This document shows positions 26,218 to 34,290 of a DNA stretch of 64,000 nucleotides, in pieces. This DNA is from Clostridia bacterium. GTDB lineage: Bacteria; Bacillota; Clostridia; Christensenellales; CAG-138. Both the position numbers and the translations under genes were made by a program. A model generated the notes under the pieces. That model did no database searches. It was not told the origin of the DNA and was given only the letters and a program-made list of their open reading frames with translations. The first letter of the stretch is position 1, and the number at the start of each line of letters is the position of its first letter. Where the stretch lies: positions 62,001 to 126,000 of the forward strand of contig JAFRRO010000049.1 in the NCBI GenBank assembly GCA_017428025.1, given 5' to 3'.

Positions 26218-27202
26218 GCAAGGAAAAGCGATCGGACGCATCGAACTCGAGTCGATGGAGGACTCCATCGGTTTATTCGGCGTCTTTGATGAAAACCTTG
26301 CCGTTTTTGAAGAGGAAACCGGCGTACGGCTTCGCATTCACAACGACGGAATTGCGATCGAGGGCGACGAAGAACAGGTCGCGCTGTGCAAAACCGTTCT
26401 GGAAAAGCTGCTGGACATGCAGCGCAAGGGCGAGCCGATCAACAGGGGCAGAATTCGCTATGCGATCGATCTTGCCAAGGAAGGCAATGCCGAGCTGATT
26501 TCGCAGATTATGGGCGACGTCGTTGCGCTGACGAACCGCGGCAAACAGGTCAAGTGCAAAACGCTCGGTCAGAAACGCTATGTGCAGGCGCTGAAATCGC
26601 ACGAACTCGTGTTCGGCGTCGGTCCCGCCGGTACCGGCAAGACGTATCTTGCGGTAGCGATGGCGGTCGTCGCGTTCAAGAATAAGGAGGTCGAGCGCAT
26701 CATCCTAACGCGCCCCGCCGTGGAAGCGGGCGAGAAGCTCGGCTTTTTGCCGGGCGATCTGCAGAACAAGGTCGATCCGTATCTGAGACCGCTCTACGAC
26801 GCGCTGCAGGAGTTTTTCGGCCTCGAGACATACAAACAGCTGATGGAACGCGGCGCCATCGAAGTAGCGCCGCTGGCATACATGCGCGGCCGTACGCTGA
26901 ACAATGCTTTCATTATTCTTGACGAAGCGCAGAACTGCTCGATCGAGCAAATGAAAATGTTCCTGACGCGTTTCGGCGAGGGAAGCCGCATCGTCGTCAC
27001 CGGCGACGTGACGCAGATCGATCTGCCGAAGGAGAAGAAGAGCGGTCTCGTGCACGCCATTCACGTGCTCGACGGCGTGGAAGGCATCTCCGTGATCAAG
27101 CTGACGCATAAGGACGTCGTGCGGCATGAACTGGTGCAGCGCATCATTCAGGCATACGAACGGCACGAAAACGCGCATGCAAAGGAGCGCCGCGATGATT
27201 GA
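26207..27202 (+). CDS. phoH: PhoH family ATPase
   Basis: A 331-residue PhoH-like protein. An N-terminal KH-like region (about 15-90) precedes a P-loop ATPase domain with Walker A GPAGTGKT at 139-146 and Walker B IILDEAQN near 243. The family is linked to RNA metabolism and, by constant neighbourhood, to YbeY. GGAGG lies 9 bases before ATG 26207. The gene overlaps yqfD and ybeY. In many Firmicutes a PgpH-type HD hydrolase gene lies between phoH and ybeY; none is present here. Confidence 0.93.
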   Translation: MTDEQGKAIGRIELESMEDSIGLFGVFDENLAVFEEETGVRLRIHNDGIAIEGDEEQVALCKTVLEKLLDMQRKGEPINRGRIRYAIDLAKEGNAELISQIMGDVVALTNRGKQVKCKTLGQKRYVQALKSHELVFGVGPAGTGKTYLAVAMAVVAFKNKEVERIILTRPAVEAGEKLGFLPGDLQNKVDPYLRPLYDALQEFFGLETYKQLMERGAIEVAPLAYMRGRTLNNAFIILDEAQNCSIEQMKMFLTRFGEGSRIVVTGDVTQIDLPKEKKSGLVHAIHVLDGVEGISVIKLTHKDVVRHELVQRIIQAYERHENAHAKERRDD

Positions 27203-27632
27203 CGTAATCTCGGAGACGATCCCGATCGACGAGCGCGAGCGGACAGGCATCGAACGCGCAGCGCAGGCGGCGCTGGATTTTGAAGGGCGGGAAGGCGATC
27301 TGACAATTTTGATCGACACGCCGGAACGCATTCAAACGCTCAATCGCGACTTTCGCAACGTCGACCGCGTAACCGATGTTCTGACGTTTCCGGCGTGGGA
27401 GGGCGAGATCTCGCTTTCCGCAGACGGATACCTCGGCGATATCATGATCTGTTATGCGCGTGCAAAGGAGCAGGCGGAGGAATACGGACATTCTCTGGAA
27501 CGCGAGCTTTCGTTCCTTGCGGTGCACGGCGTGCTGCACCTTCTGGGATACGACCACATGACGGAACCGGACGAGCGCGCAATGCGCAAAAGACAAACCG
27601 CAATCTTAGACAGCATAGGGGTGACAAGATGA
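27195..27632 (+). CDS. ybeY: Endoribonuclease YbeY
   Basis: A 145-residue metalloprotein needed for 16S rRNA 3'-end maturation and ribosome quality control. The zinc motif HGVLHLLGYDH is complete, as is the upstream NRDFRNVDRVTDVLTFP strand. AAAGGAG lies 8 bases before ATG 27195. It overlaps phoH by 8 bases and joins cdd in an ATGA overlap. The diacylglycerol/undecaprenol kinase gene often found between ybeY and cdd is missing. Confidence 0.95.
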   Translation: MIDVISETIPIDERERTGIERAAQAALDFEGREGDLTILIDTPERIQTLNRDFRNVDRVTDVLTFPAWEGEISLSADGYLGDIMICYARAKEQAEEYGHSLERELSFLAVHGVLHLLGYDHMTEPDERAMRKRQTAILDSIGVTR

Positions 27633-28039
27633 TCGGACAGGAAATGCAATCGGAACTTCTGCGGCTTGCGACGGAAGCGCGCGGCCGCTCCTATTCGCCG
27701 TACTCCAATTACGCCGTCGGAGCGGCGCTGCTGACAAAGGACGGCAGAGTTTATCAGGGCTGCAATATCGAAAACGCCTCGTTTACGCCGACGATCTGCG
27801 CGGAACGAACGGCATTCTTCAAAGCGGTTTTCGACGGCGTGCGCGAGTTTTCCGCAATCGCGATCATCGGATCGGGCGATCTGCCCGCATTCCCGTGCGG
27901 CGTTTGCCGTCAGGTGATGTCCGAATTCTGCGACGACGAATTTGTTATCATTACGTCCAACCGCGACGGCAGCGAAGTCGTCACGGAAACGCTCGATCAG
28001 ATGATGCCACATCGCTTCGGACCGAAGGACCTGCTATGA
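27629..28039 (+). CDS. cdd: Cytidine deaminase
   Basis: A 136-residue tetrameric zinc enzyme that converts cytidine and deoxycytidine to uridine forms for pyrimidine salvage. The active-site CAERTAF motif and the paired zinc cysteines PCGVCRQ are intact, as is the substrate-binding NIENASF strand. Its start overlaps the ybeY stop (ATGA), and its stop overlaps the era start in the same way. Confidence 0.95.
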   Translation: MIGQEMQSELLRLATEARGRSYSPYSNYAVGAALLTKDGRVYQGCNIENASFTPTICAERTAFFKAVFDGVREFSAIAIIGSGDLPAFPCGVCRQVMSEFCDDEFVIITSNRDGSEVVTETLDQMMPHRFGPKDLL

Positions 28040-28935
28040 ATCGCGAAGGCTACAAAAGCGGTTTTTTCAGCATCGTCGGGTGTCCGAACGTCGGAAAATC
28101 CACGCTGATCAACCGCCTTGTCGGACAGAAGATCGCAATCGTGACCGACCGTGCGCAGACGACGCGCAACCGCATCACGGGCGTATTGACGCGGAAAGAC
28201 TATCAGATGATCTTTCTCGACACGCCCGGCATGACCAAGCCGAGAAGCAAGCTCGGCGAGTACATGCAGAAGGTCGCCGAGGACGCCTCGCAGGATACCG
28301 AAGCGATCCTGTTTGTCGTCGATGCACTCAACAGCGTGCGGGATCGCGACGCGGACGTTATGCGCATTCTGAAGAACGAGCGTTCGCCCGTGATCGTTCT
28401 GATCAACAAATGCGACGCGGCAAGCGCGGCGCAGATGGCGGACGCGCGCGAGAAGATTGCGCAGGCAGGATTCGACACGGTCCTTGCGATCTCCGCAAAG
28501 AACGGCGACAACATCGACGAACTGGAAGAACTGCTCAAAGGGTATCTCACCGAAGGTCCGCAGTATTTCCCCGAGGATATGGTCACCGATCAGCCGGAGC
28601 GTGTGATCTGCGCGGAAATGATCCGCGAAAAAACGCTGCAGCTTCTGAGGGACGAGATTCCGCACGGCATCGGTGTCGGCATCGACAGGATGGAACTGCG
28701 TCCGGAAGGCGATCTCATGGACGTGTGGGCAACCGTCTACTGCGAGCGGGAGAGCCATAAGGGCATCATCATCGGAAAGGGCGGCAAGATGCTCAAGCGC
28801 ATCGGTACGGAAGCGCGAAAGGACATCGAATGGCTGCTCGGCGTCCGCGTCAATCTGCAGATCTGGATCAAGGTCAAGGAGGACTGGCGCAACCGCCAGC
28901 AGATGCTGAACGAGCTCGGCTATCGAGACGATTGA
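28036..28935 (+). CDS. era: GTPase Era
   Basis: A 299-residue GTPase that binds the 3' end of 16S rRNA and checks 30S maturation. The G domain carries GCPNVGKST, DTPG and NKCD; the C-terminal KH domain carries GKGGKMLKRIG. Length is standard. The ATGA junction with cdd shows tight coupling. Era, YbeY and PhoH in one operon is the common Firmicute ribosome-maturation group. Confidence 0.97.
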   Translation: MNREGYKSGFFSIVGCPNVGKSTLINRLVGQKIAIVTDRAQTTRNRITGVLTRKDYQMIFLDTPGMTKPRSKLGEYMQKVAEDASQDTEAILFVVDALNSVRDRDADVMRILKNERSPVIVLINKCDAASAAQMADAREKIAQAGFDTVLAISAKNGDNIDELEELLKGYLTEGPQYFPEDMVTDQPERVICAEMIREKTLQLLRDEIPHGIGVGIDRMELRPEGDLMDVWATVYCERESHKGIIIGKGGKMLKRIGTEARKDIEWLLGVRVNLQIWIKVKEDWRNRQQMLNELGYRDD

Positions 28936-28981
28936 TCGAGTCACTGCGTGTTTTTCATGCAAATCTGCACATGCTAACGAC

Positions 28982-29104
28982 ATGAAAAACGATGCGCAGA
29001 ACAAATGGAAACGGTTTACGGAATCCGGCAGGGTAGAGGATTATCTTGCCTATAGAAGAGCGAAACAAACAGAATGCCCACCGAATGCATCCGGGCGATC
29101 GTAA
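28982..29104 (+). CDS. YqzL family small protein
   Basis: A 40-residue open frame between era and recO that matches the YqzL pattern: a Trp-Lys-x-Phe start, then ESGRVEDYLAYR. In Bacillus a protein of about this size occupies the same position. Its function is unknown. The frame overlaps the start of recO by 31 bases. No Shine-Dalgarno sequence is evident before ATG 28982, so it may be expressed at low level or by coupling. Confidence 0.7.
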   Translation: MKNDAQNKWKRFTESGRVEDYLAYRRAKQTECPPNASGRS

Positions 29105-29814
29105 CGGGTTATGCCGACTATCGCGACAACGACAGAATGCTGACGCTGTTCTCTGCGGAGCGCGGACGGATCGACTGCAAGGCACGCAACTGCCGCAAGC
29201 CGACCGCGCCGCTGCTTGCCTGCGCGCAGCCGTTTGTGTTCGGCGAATTCGAACTGTTCACGCAGAACGACCGCAGCACGGTCAACGGCTGCGAGATTCA
29301 GGAAACCTTTTATCCGCTTCGCGAGGACGTCGACCGTTTCATGGCGGCGTCCGCGGCGACGCAGCTTGCAAACGCGGTGATCGAACACGAATCCGCCGAC
29401 CGGGAGCTGTTTTCGCTGCTGTATCATATTCTGTCCTATCTGGCATACACGGACGACGAACCGAAGGACCTGTTGATTGCATACATGATGCATTTTGTCG
29501 ATCACGCGGGATACCGTCCGTCGCTGACGCGGTGCGCAATCTGCCGCCGCGACGTAAGACAGGATCCGGTTCTGTACTATTCCGCGGAAGCAGGCGGCGT
29601 CGTTTGCGGCGCATGTCCGCACGGCGGAAAGCAGGTGTCGAAGCTTGCGCTGGAGGCGATGCGGCGAATCCTGCTGCTCTCGCATGAGGAGCTTGTGCGC
29701 GTCGTTCTGAAGGACGAATTGCGGCGCGAGCTTTCGGTGATTCTCAGAAATACCTGTGCGAAAATGCTCGGCGAAAACGACAAAGCAATCGCGCTTCTCG
29801 ATCAGTTGCTTTAG
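29074..29814 (+). CDS. recO: DNA repair protein RecO
   Basis: A 246-residue recombination mediator that anneals single strands and helps load RecA with RecR. The N-terminal OB fold (about 1-80) and helical remainder are typical. A four-cysteine zinc finger is visible (CAIC near 153 and CGAC near 178). The start ATG 29074 lies inside the small YqzL-like frame, so the two genes overlap. It closes the yqfC-to-recO gene string and is followed by a terminator. Confidence 0.92.
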   Translation: MPTECIRAIVTGYADYRDNDRMLTLFSAERGRIDCKARNCRKPTAPLLACAQPFVFGEFELFTQNDRSTVNGCEIQETFYPLREDVDRFMAASAATQLANAVIEHESADRELFSLLYHILSYLAYTDDEPKDLLIAYMMHFVDHAGYRPSLTRCAICRRDVRQDPVLYYSAEAGGVVCGACPHGGKQVSKLALEAMRRILLLSHEELVRVVLKDELRRELSVILRNTCAKMLGENDKAIALLDQLL

Positions 29815-29837
29815 GAACCGACAGTTTTTTTACGGTT

Positions 29838-29869
29838 GATGCAAGATTTTTCTTGCATCCTTTTTAATT
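29838..29869 (+). terminator. Terminator after recO
   Basis: Nine-bp stem gatgcaaga/tcttgcatc with a TTTT loop, followed by CTTTTTAATT. Its right arm contains the -35 box of the ppdK promoter. Confidence 0.9.
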
Positions 29870-29881
29870 GCACGGTATAAT
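29853..29881 (+). promoter_or_regulatory. Promoter of ppdK
   Basis: TTGCAT (29853-29858), 17-base spacer, TATAAT (29876-29881). The -35 hexamer lies inside the preceding terminator stem. Confidence 0.8.
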
Positions 29882-29914
29882 AAATTGTTAAAAAACAGTT
29901 AGGAGGAATCAACT

Positions 29915-32545
29915 GTGTCAAAGAAGTATGTATACCTGTTCAGCGAAGGCAACGCGGAGATGCGCAACCTTTTGGGCGGCAAAGGCGCAAACCTCGCTGA
30001 AATGACCAACCTCGGTCTTCCGGTACCGCAGGGCTTTACCATCACGACGGAAGCCTGCACGCAGTACTATGAGGACGGACGTACGATCAACCCCGAGATC
30101 CAGGCGCAGATCATGGAGTACATCGAAAAGATGGAAGCGATCACCGGAAAGAAGTTCGGCGATCACGAGAATCCGCTTCTCGTTTCCGTTCGTTCCGGCG
30201 CCCGCGCTTCGATGCCCGGCATGATGGACACCATCCTGAACCTCGGTCTCAACGAAGAAGTTGTCGAAGTCATCGCAAAGAAGTCCAACAACCCGCGCTG
30301 GGCATGGGACTGCTACAGGAGATTCATTCAGATGTTCTCCGACGTCGTCATGGAAGTAGGCAAGAAGTATTTCGAGGTTCTGATCGATCGCATGAAGGCA
30401 CAGAAGGGCGTCAAGCAGGACGTCGATCTGACCGCGGACGATCTCAAGGAGCTCGCTAATCAGTTCAAGGCTGAATATAAAGAAAAGATCGGCGAGGACT
30501 TCCCGAGCGATCCGAAGGTACAGCTGTTCGAGGCGATCAAAGCCGTCTTCCGTTCGTGGGACAACCCGCGTGCAAACGTCTATCGCCGCGACAACGACAT
30601 CCCGTATTCCTGGGGTACCGCCGTCAACGTACAGTCCATGGCGTTCGGCAACATGGGCGACGACTGCGGCACCGGCGTTGCGTTCACGCGTGATCCGGCA
30701 ACCGGCGAAAAAGGTCTGTTCGGCGAGTTCCTGACGAATGCGCAGGGCGAAGACGTCGTTGCGGGCGTCCGCACGCCGATGCACATTGCAGAGATGGCGC
30801 AGAAGTTCCCCGAAGCGTTCAAGCAGTTCAACGAAGTCTGCAAGATCCTCGAAGGTCACTACCGCGACATGCAGGATATGGAGTTCACAGTCGAGCACGG
30901 CAAGCTGTACATGCTGCAGACGCGTAACGGCAAGCGCACCGCAAAGGCGGCGCTCAAGATCGCATGCGACCTCGTCGACGAGGGTATGCGCACCGAGCAG
31001 GAAGCGGTTGCCATGATCGATCCGAGAAACCTCGACACGCTGCTCCATCCGCAGTTCGACGCAAAGGCCATCAAAGCGGCAACGCCGGTGGCAAGAGCGC
31101 TTGCGGCTTCTCCGGGCGCTGCCTGCGGCAAGATCGTCTTCTCCGCAGAGGACGCAAAGGCGTGGAAAGCGCGCGGTGAAAAGGTCCTTCTCGTCCGTCT
31201 TGAGACCTCTCCGGAGGACATCGAGGGCATGAAGGCGGCGCAGGGCATCCTGACCGTTCGCGGCGGCATGACGTCTCACGCGGCGGTTGTCGCGCGCGGC
31301 ATGGGCACCTGCTGCGTATCCGGCTGCTCCGAGATCGCGATGGACGAAGAGAACAAGCGCTTCGTTCTTGCGGGCAAGGAATATCACGAGGGCGACTGGC
31401 TGTCGATCGACGGTTCCACCGGCTGCATCTATGACGGCATCATCCCGACCGTCGACGCGGAGATCGCGGGCGAATTCGGCCGCATCATGGGCTGGGCGGA
31501 CAAGTTCAGAAGACTGCACGTGCGCACCAATGCAGACACCCCGCGCGACGCAAAGAAAGCGCGCGAGCTCGGCGCGGAGGGTATCGGTCTCTGCCGTACG
31601 GAGCATATGTTCTTTGACGGCGACCGTATCGCGGCGATCCGCGAAATGATCTGCTCCGACACCGTGGAAGAGCGCGAGAACGCACTCAACAAGCTCCTCC
31701 CGATGCAGCAGGGCGACTTCGAAGCGATCTACGAGGCGATGGACGGTTATCCCGTCGTCATCCGCTTCCTCGATCCGCCGCTTCACGAGTTCGTTCCGAC
31801 CGAAGAAGCGGACATCCAGCTGCTTGCCGAAACGCAGGGCAAGACCGTCGAGCAGATCAAGACGATCATTGCGGCGCTGCATGAGTTCAACCCGATGATG
31901 GGTCATCGCGGCTGCCGTCTGACGGTCACCTATCCGGAGATCGCCAAGATGCAGACCAAGGCGGTCATCCGTGCGGCGATCAACGTCCAGAAGAAGCATC
32001 CGGAATGGAACATGGTCCCCGAGATCATGATTCCGCTCGTCGGCGAACCGAAGGAGTTCCGCTTTGTGCGCGACGTCGTCGTTGCCGTTGCGGACGAGGA
32101 GATCAGGAATTCCGGCATCGACCTCAAGTATCAGGTCGGTACGATGATCGAGATCCCGCGCGCCTGCCTGACCGCGGATGAGATCGCAAAGGATGCGGAG
32201 TTCTTCTGCTTCGGCACCAACGACCTGACGCAGATGACGTTCGGCTTCAGCCGCGACGACGCGGGCAAGTTCCTCGGCGCATACTACGACACCAAGATCT
32301 ACGAGTCCGATCCGTTCGCGCGTCTCGATCAGGACGGCGTCGGCAAGCTCATGAAGATGGCGGTCAAGCTCGGCAAGCAAGCGCGTCCGAACCTCGAGCT
32401 CGGTATCTGCGGCGAACACGGCGGCGATCCGTCCTCCGTGGAATTCTGCCACGAGATCGGTCTCGACTACGTCTCCTGCTCGCCGTTCCGCGTGCCGATC
32501 GCACGTCTTGCGGCAGCGCAGGCAGCGATCAAGGAAGCGAAATAA
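29915..32545 (+). CDS. ppdK: Pyruvate, phosphate dikinase
   Basis: An 876-residue enzyme interconverting pyruvate + ATP + Pi with PEP + AMP + PPi, central to PPi-based glycolysis or gluconeogenesis in anaerobes. An N-terminal ATP-grasp domain, a swivelling domain with the phosphorylated H455 (GGMTSHAAV) and a C-terminal TIM barrel with catalytic C832 (LGICGEHGG) are all present. H455 has the same number as in the Clostridium symbiosum enzyme. GTG start with AGGAGG 8 bases upstream. It is monocistronic, with its own promoter and terminator. Confidence 0.97.
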   Translation: MSKKYVYLFSEGNAEMRNLLGGKGANLAEMTNLGLPVPQGFTITTEACTQYYEDGRTINPEIQAQIMEYIEKMEAITGKKFGDHENPLLVSVRSGARASMPGMMDTILNLGLNEEVVEVIAKKSNNPRWAWDCYRRFIQMFSDVVMEVGKKYFEVLIDRMKAQKGVKQDVDLTADDLKELANQFKAEYKEKIGEDFPSDPKVQLFEAIKAVFRSWDNPRANVYRRDNDIPYSWGTAVNVQSMAFGNMGDDCGTGVAFTRDPATGEKGLFGEFLTNAQGEDVVAGVRTPMHIAEMAQKFPEAFKQFNEVCKILEGHYRDMQDMEFTVEHGKLYMLQTRNGKRTAKAALKIACDLVDEGMRTEQEAVAMIDPRNLDTLLHPQFDAKAIKAATPVARALAASPGAACGKIVFSAEDAKAWKARGEKVLLVRLETSPEDIEGMKAAQGILTVRGGMTSHAAVVARGMGTCCVSGCSEIAMDEENKRFVLAGKEYHEGDWLSIDGSTGCIYDGIIPTVDAEIAGEFGRIMGWADKFRRLHVRTNADTPRDAKKARELGAEGIGLCRTEHMFFDGDRIAAIREMICSDTVEERENALNKLLPMQQGDFEAIYEAMDGYPVVIRFLDPPLHEFVPTEEADIQLLAETQGKTVEQIKTIIAALHEFNPMMGHRGCRLTVTYPEIAKMQTKAVIRAAINVQKKHPEWNMVPEIMIPLVGEPKEFRFVRDVVVAVADEEIRNSGIDLKYQVGTMIEIPRACLTADEIAKDAEFFCFGTNDLTQMTFGFSRDDAGKFLGAYYDTKIYESDPFARLDQDGVGKLMKMAVKLGKQARPNLELGICGEHGGDPSSVEFCHEIGLDYVSCSPFRVPIARLAAAQAAIKEAK

Positions 32546-32562
32546 TCGAACCCAATCAAATG

Positions 32563-32598
32563 AAAGGGACTGCATCGTGAAAAGATGCAGTCCCTTTT
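32563..32598 (+). terminator. Terminator of ppdK
   Basis: Perfect 14-bp stem aaagggactgcatc/gatgcagtcccttt with a 7-base loop. It lies between convergent genes and could also slow transcription from the minus strand. Confidence 0.92.
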
Positions 32599-32621
32599 GA
32601 AAAGGATCGAATAGGTCCGAA

Positions 32622-34121
32622 TCAATTCTTTTGACGCAGCCCCGCGTAGCCGGTTTTTCTGACAAGCTCCTGTCCGTCCTCCGATAGCATGAAGTCGATC
32701 ATCCTTTGCACATTCGGTTTCGAATCGTCTGTGCGGGTAATCAGACAAAGAGCGACCGTCAGCGGATAGCTTCCGTTTTCGATGTTTTCCAAGGTCGGCG
32801 CAACCCCGTCGATCGACAGCAGCTTGACTCCCTTCTCCTGATTGAGTCCTTCGATAAAATAACGGAAGGAATAGCCCAATGCGCCGTCCTCGTTTGCATA
32901 TTGCGCAACTCTTTGAATAACGTCCAGCATCCCGCCGATGATTTCATAGGTATCCGGTTCCCTCAGGGAAATATCGCCCATGAAGTATTCCATCATGGAT
33001 TGCGAGCCGGAATTCTGCGGCCGCTGGAACGCTTTGATCTTCTGATCCTTTCCGCCGACTTCTTTCCAGTTGGTGATCTCTCCGTGATAGATGGCGCGGA
33101 CTTGATCAGACGTGATGTTGTCGACCGGATTGTCCTCCTCGACAAAGAAGACGAAACCCTCGCGGCCGATCGGCGTCACGGTCAGAGCAATCCCTTCGGA
33201 TTCCGCCGATGCAAGCTGATCCTTTGAAGGCCTCGCGCCGAAAAGCAGGTCGATCTCGCCGTCCAACAACCGGCTGAAGCCTTTGACGGTATTGGTAAAG
33301 GAAACGATTTTCCCGTTCGTATACTGCGCATCCGTCTCTCTCGCATTCGACTCGATCGTATCGATATCACGATACACCGCTTTTGCGACTGCGGCATACA
33401 GCGGATAGCACGCTTCCGCGCCGTCCATCACTGGCATGTCGTTCTCATTCTCAATAACGAAATCCGGTTTATGATCGAGCGTAACCAGCTTGGAGTGTTC
33501 GCTGTATACGGTATAGTCGGTGAAATCCGTACTGGAGTATCCGTTCATATAATCGAAGCCGTGACCGGCGTAACGCACTTCGGGACGGTTGAAATAGAAC
33601 TTGAGACTGAACGCACCGCAAAGCAGCACAACGCCGAACGTAACGAGATAGGGAAGCACCTTGCAATAAACCGGGTTGGAATCGGGTTCGGAAGCATCAT
33701 TTTGCGTTCGCATCAGAATCATGCATGCGATCATCGCGGCGGTATACGTCAGAAAGATCGCGATAAAGCAGGGGAGCATTTCATCGCTTAATCCCATAAC
33801 GAAAGAAGGAATCAAGAACGGGAAAGTCATAATACGAAAAACCGTAAAAGAAGTGCCGCGTACGGACCCGGTGCTGATAAAGAGCGATACCGCCAAGCAT
33901 ACGGACAGAACGATCAGAATGACGGCATTGCATTTTGCGGCGAAACGAAGCGAGAGCTTTTTGCGCAGAAGAACATAGAGCATTACGGTACAGAGAGGGA
34001 TCATGCCCGTCATCAGCCAGCCGGCTGTATATGTTTCGACGAAAATCAGAAGAAGCCATCCGACAACCGAAACGATCGGGAATCCGGCATAGAACAGCAG
34101 CGCCTGACACCACTTTTTCAT
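32622..34121 (-). CDS. Membrane-anchored PstS-like substrate-binding protein
   Basis: A 499-residue fusion. The first ~180 residues contain about six hydrophobic segments; residues ~200-499 resemble a PstS-like periplasmic-binding domain (LLFGARPSKDQLASAESEG, IYHGEITNWKEVGG, PQNSGSQSMMEYF, LGYSFRY). PstS proteins bind phosphate for the Pst ABC importer, but no pstCAB genes are here and the usual lipoprotein anchor is replaced by a membrane domain. It may be a sensor or a lone binding protein. AGGATG lies 8 bases before ATG 34121. Codons are AT-richer than in neighbours. Confidence 0.78.
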   Translation of the reverse strand: MKKWCQALLFYAGFPIVSVVGWLLLIFVETYTAGWLMTGMIPLCTVMLYVLLRKKLSLRFAAKCNAVILIVLSVCLAVSLFISTGSVRGTSFTVFRIMTFPFLIPSFVMGLSDEMLPCFIAIFLTYTAAMIACMILMRTQNDASEPDSNPVYCKVLPYLVTFGVVLLCGAFSLKFYFNRPEVRYAGHGFDYMNGYSSTDFTDYTVYSEHSKLVTLDHKPDFVIENENDMPVMDGAEACYPLYAAVAKAVYRDIDTIESNARETDAQYTNGKIVSFTNTVKGFSRLLDGEIDLLFGARPSKDQLASAESEGIALTVTPIGREGFVFFVEEDNPVDNITSDQVRAIYHGEITNWKEVGGKDQKIKAFQRPQNSGSQSMMEYFMGDISLREPDTYEIIGGMLDVIQRVAQYANEDGALGYSFRYFIEGLNQEKGVKLLSIDGVAPTLENIENGSYPLTVALCLITRTDDSKPNVQRMIDFMLSEDGQELVRKTGYAGLRQKN

Positions 34122-34155
34122 TCGATCACATCCTTGCATACATTTCCGTATGCGT

Positions 34156-34184
34156 ATTTTATCATAAGACGGTTTACCTGTAAA
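34156..34184 (-). promoter_or_regulatory. Promoter of the PstS-like gene
   Basis: Minus strand TTTACA (34184-34179), 17-base spacer, TAAAAT (34161-34156). Confidence 0.7.
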
Positions 34185-34255
34185 CACGGTAATTGATTCG
34201 CAAAACAGGACGGATCGACAGCTTCAGCGCGAATCTCGTTACCGTTTTCCCATGC

Positions 34256-34284
34256 TTGCAAAACGATTCCATTTGTGGTATGGT
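34256..34284 (+). promoter_or_regulatory. Promoter giving a predicted leaderless DUF512 mRNA
   Basis: TTGCAA (34256-34261), 17-base spacer, TATGGT (34279-34284), then 6 bases to ATG 34291. Confidence 0.6.
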
Positions 34285-34290
34285 GTTTTT

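Noticed and set aside
29918-32665. A 915-codon open frame on the minus strand opposite ppdK
   Set aside because: It mirrors the ppdK codons, has no recognisable domain or ribosome binding site, and is a shadow of a GC-rich, strongly biased gene.
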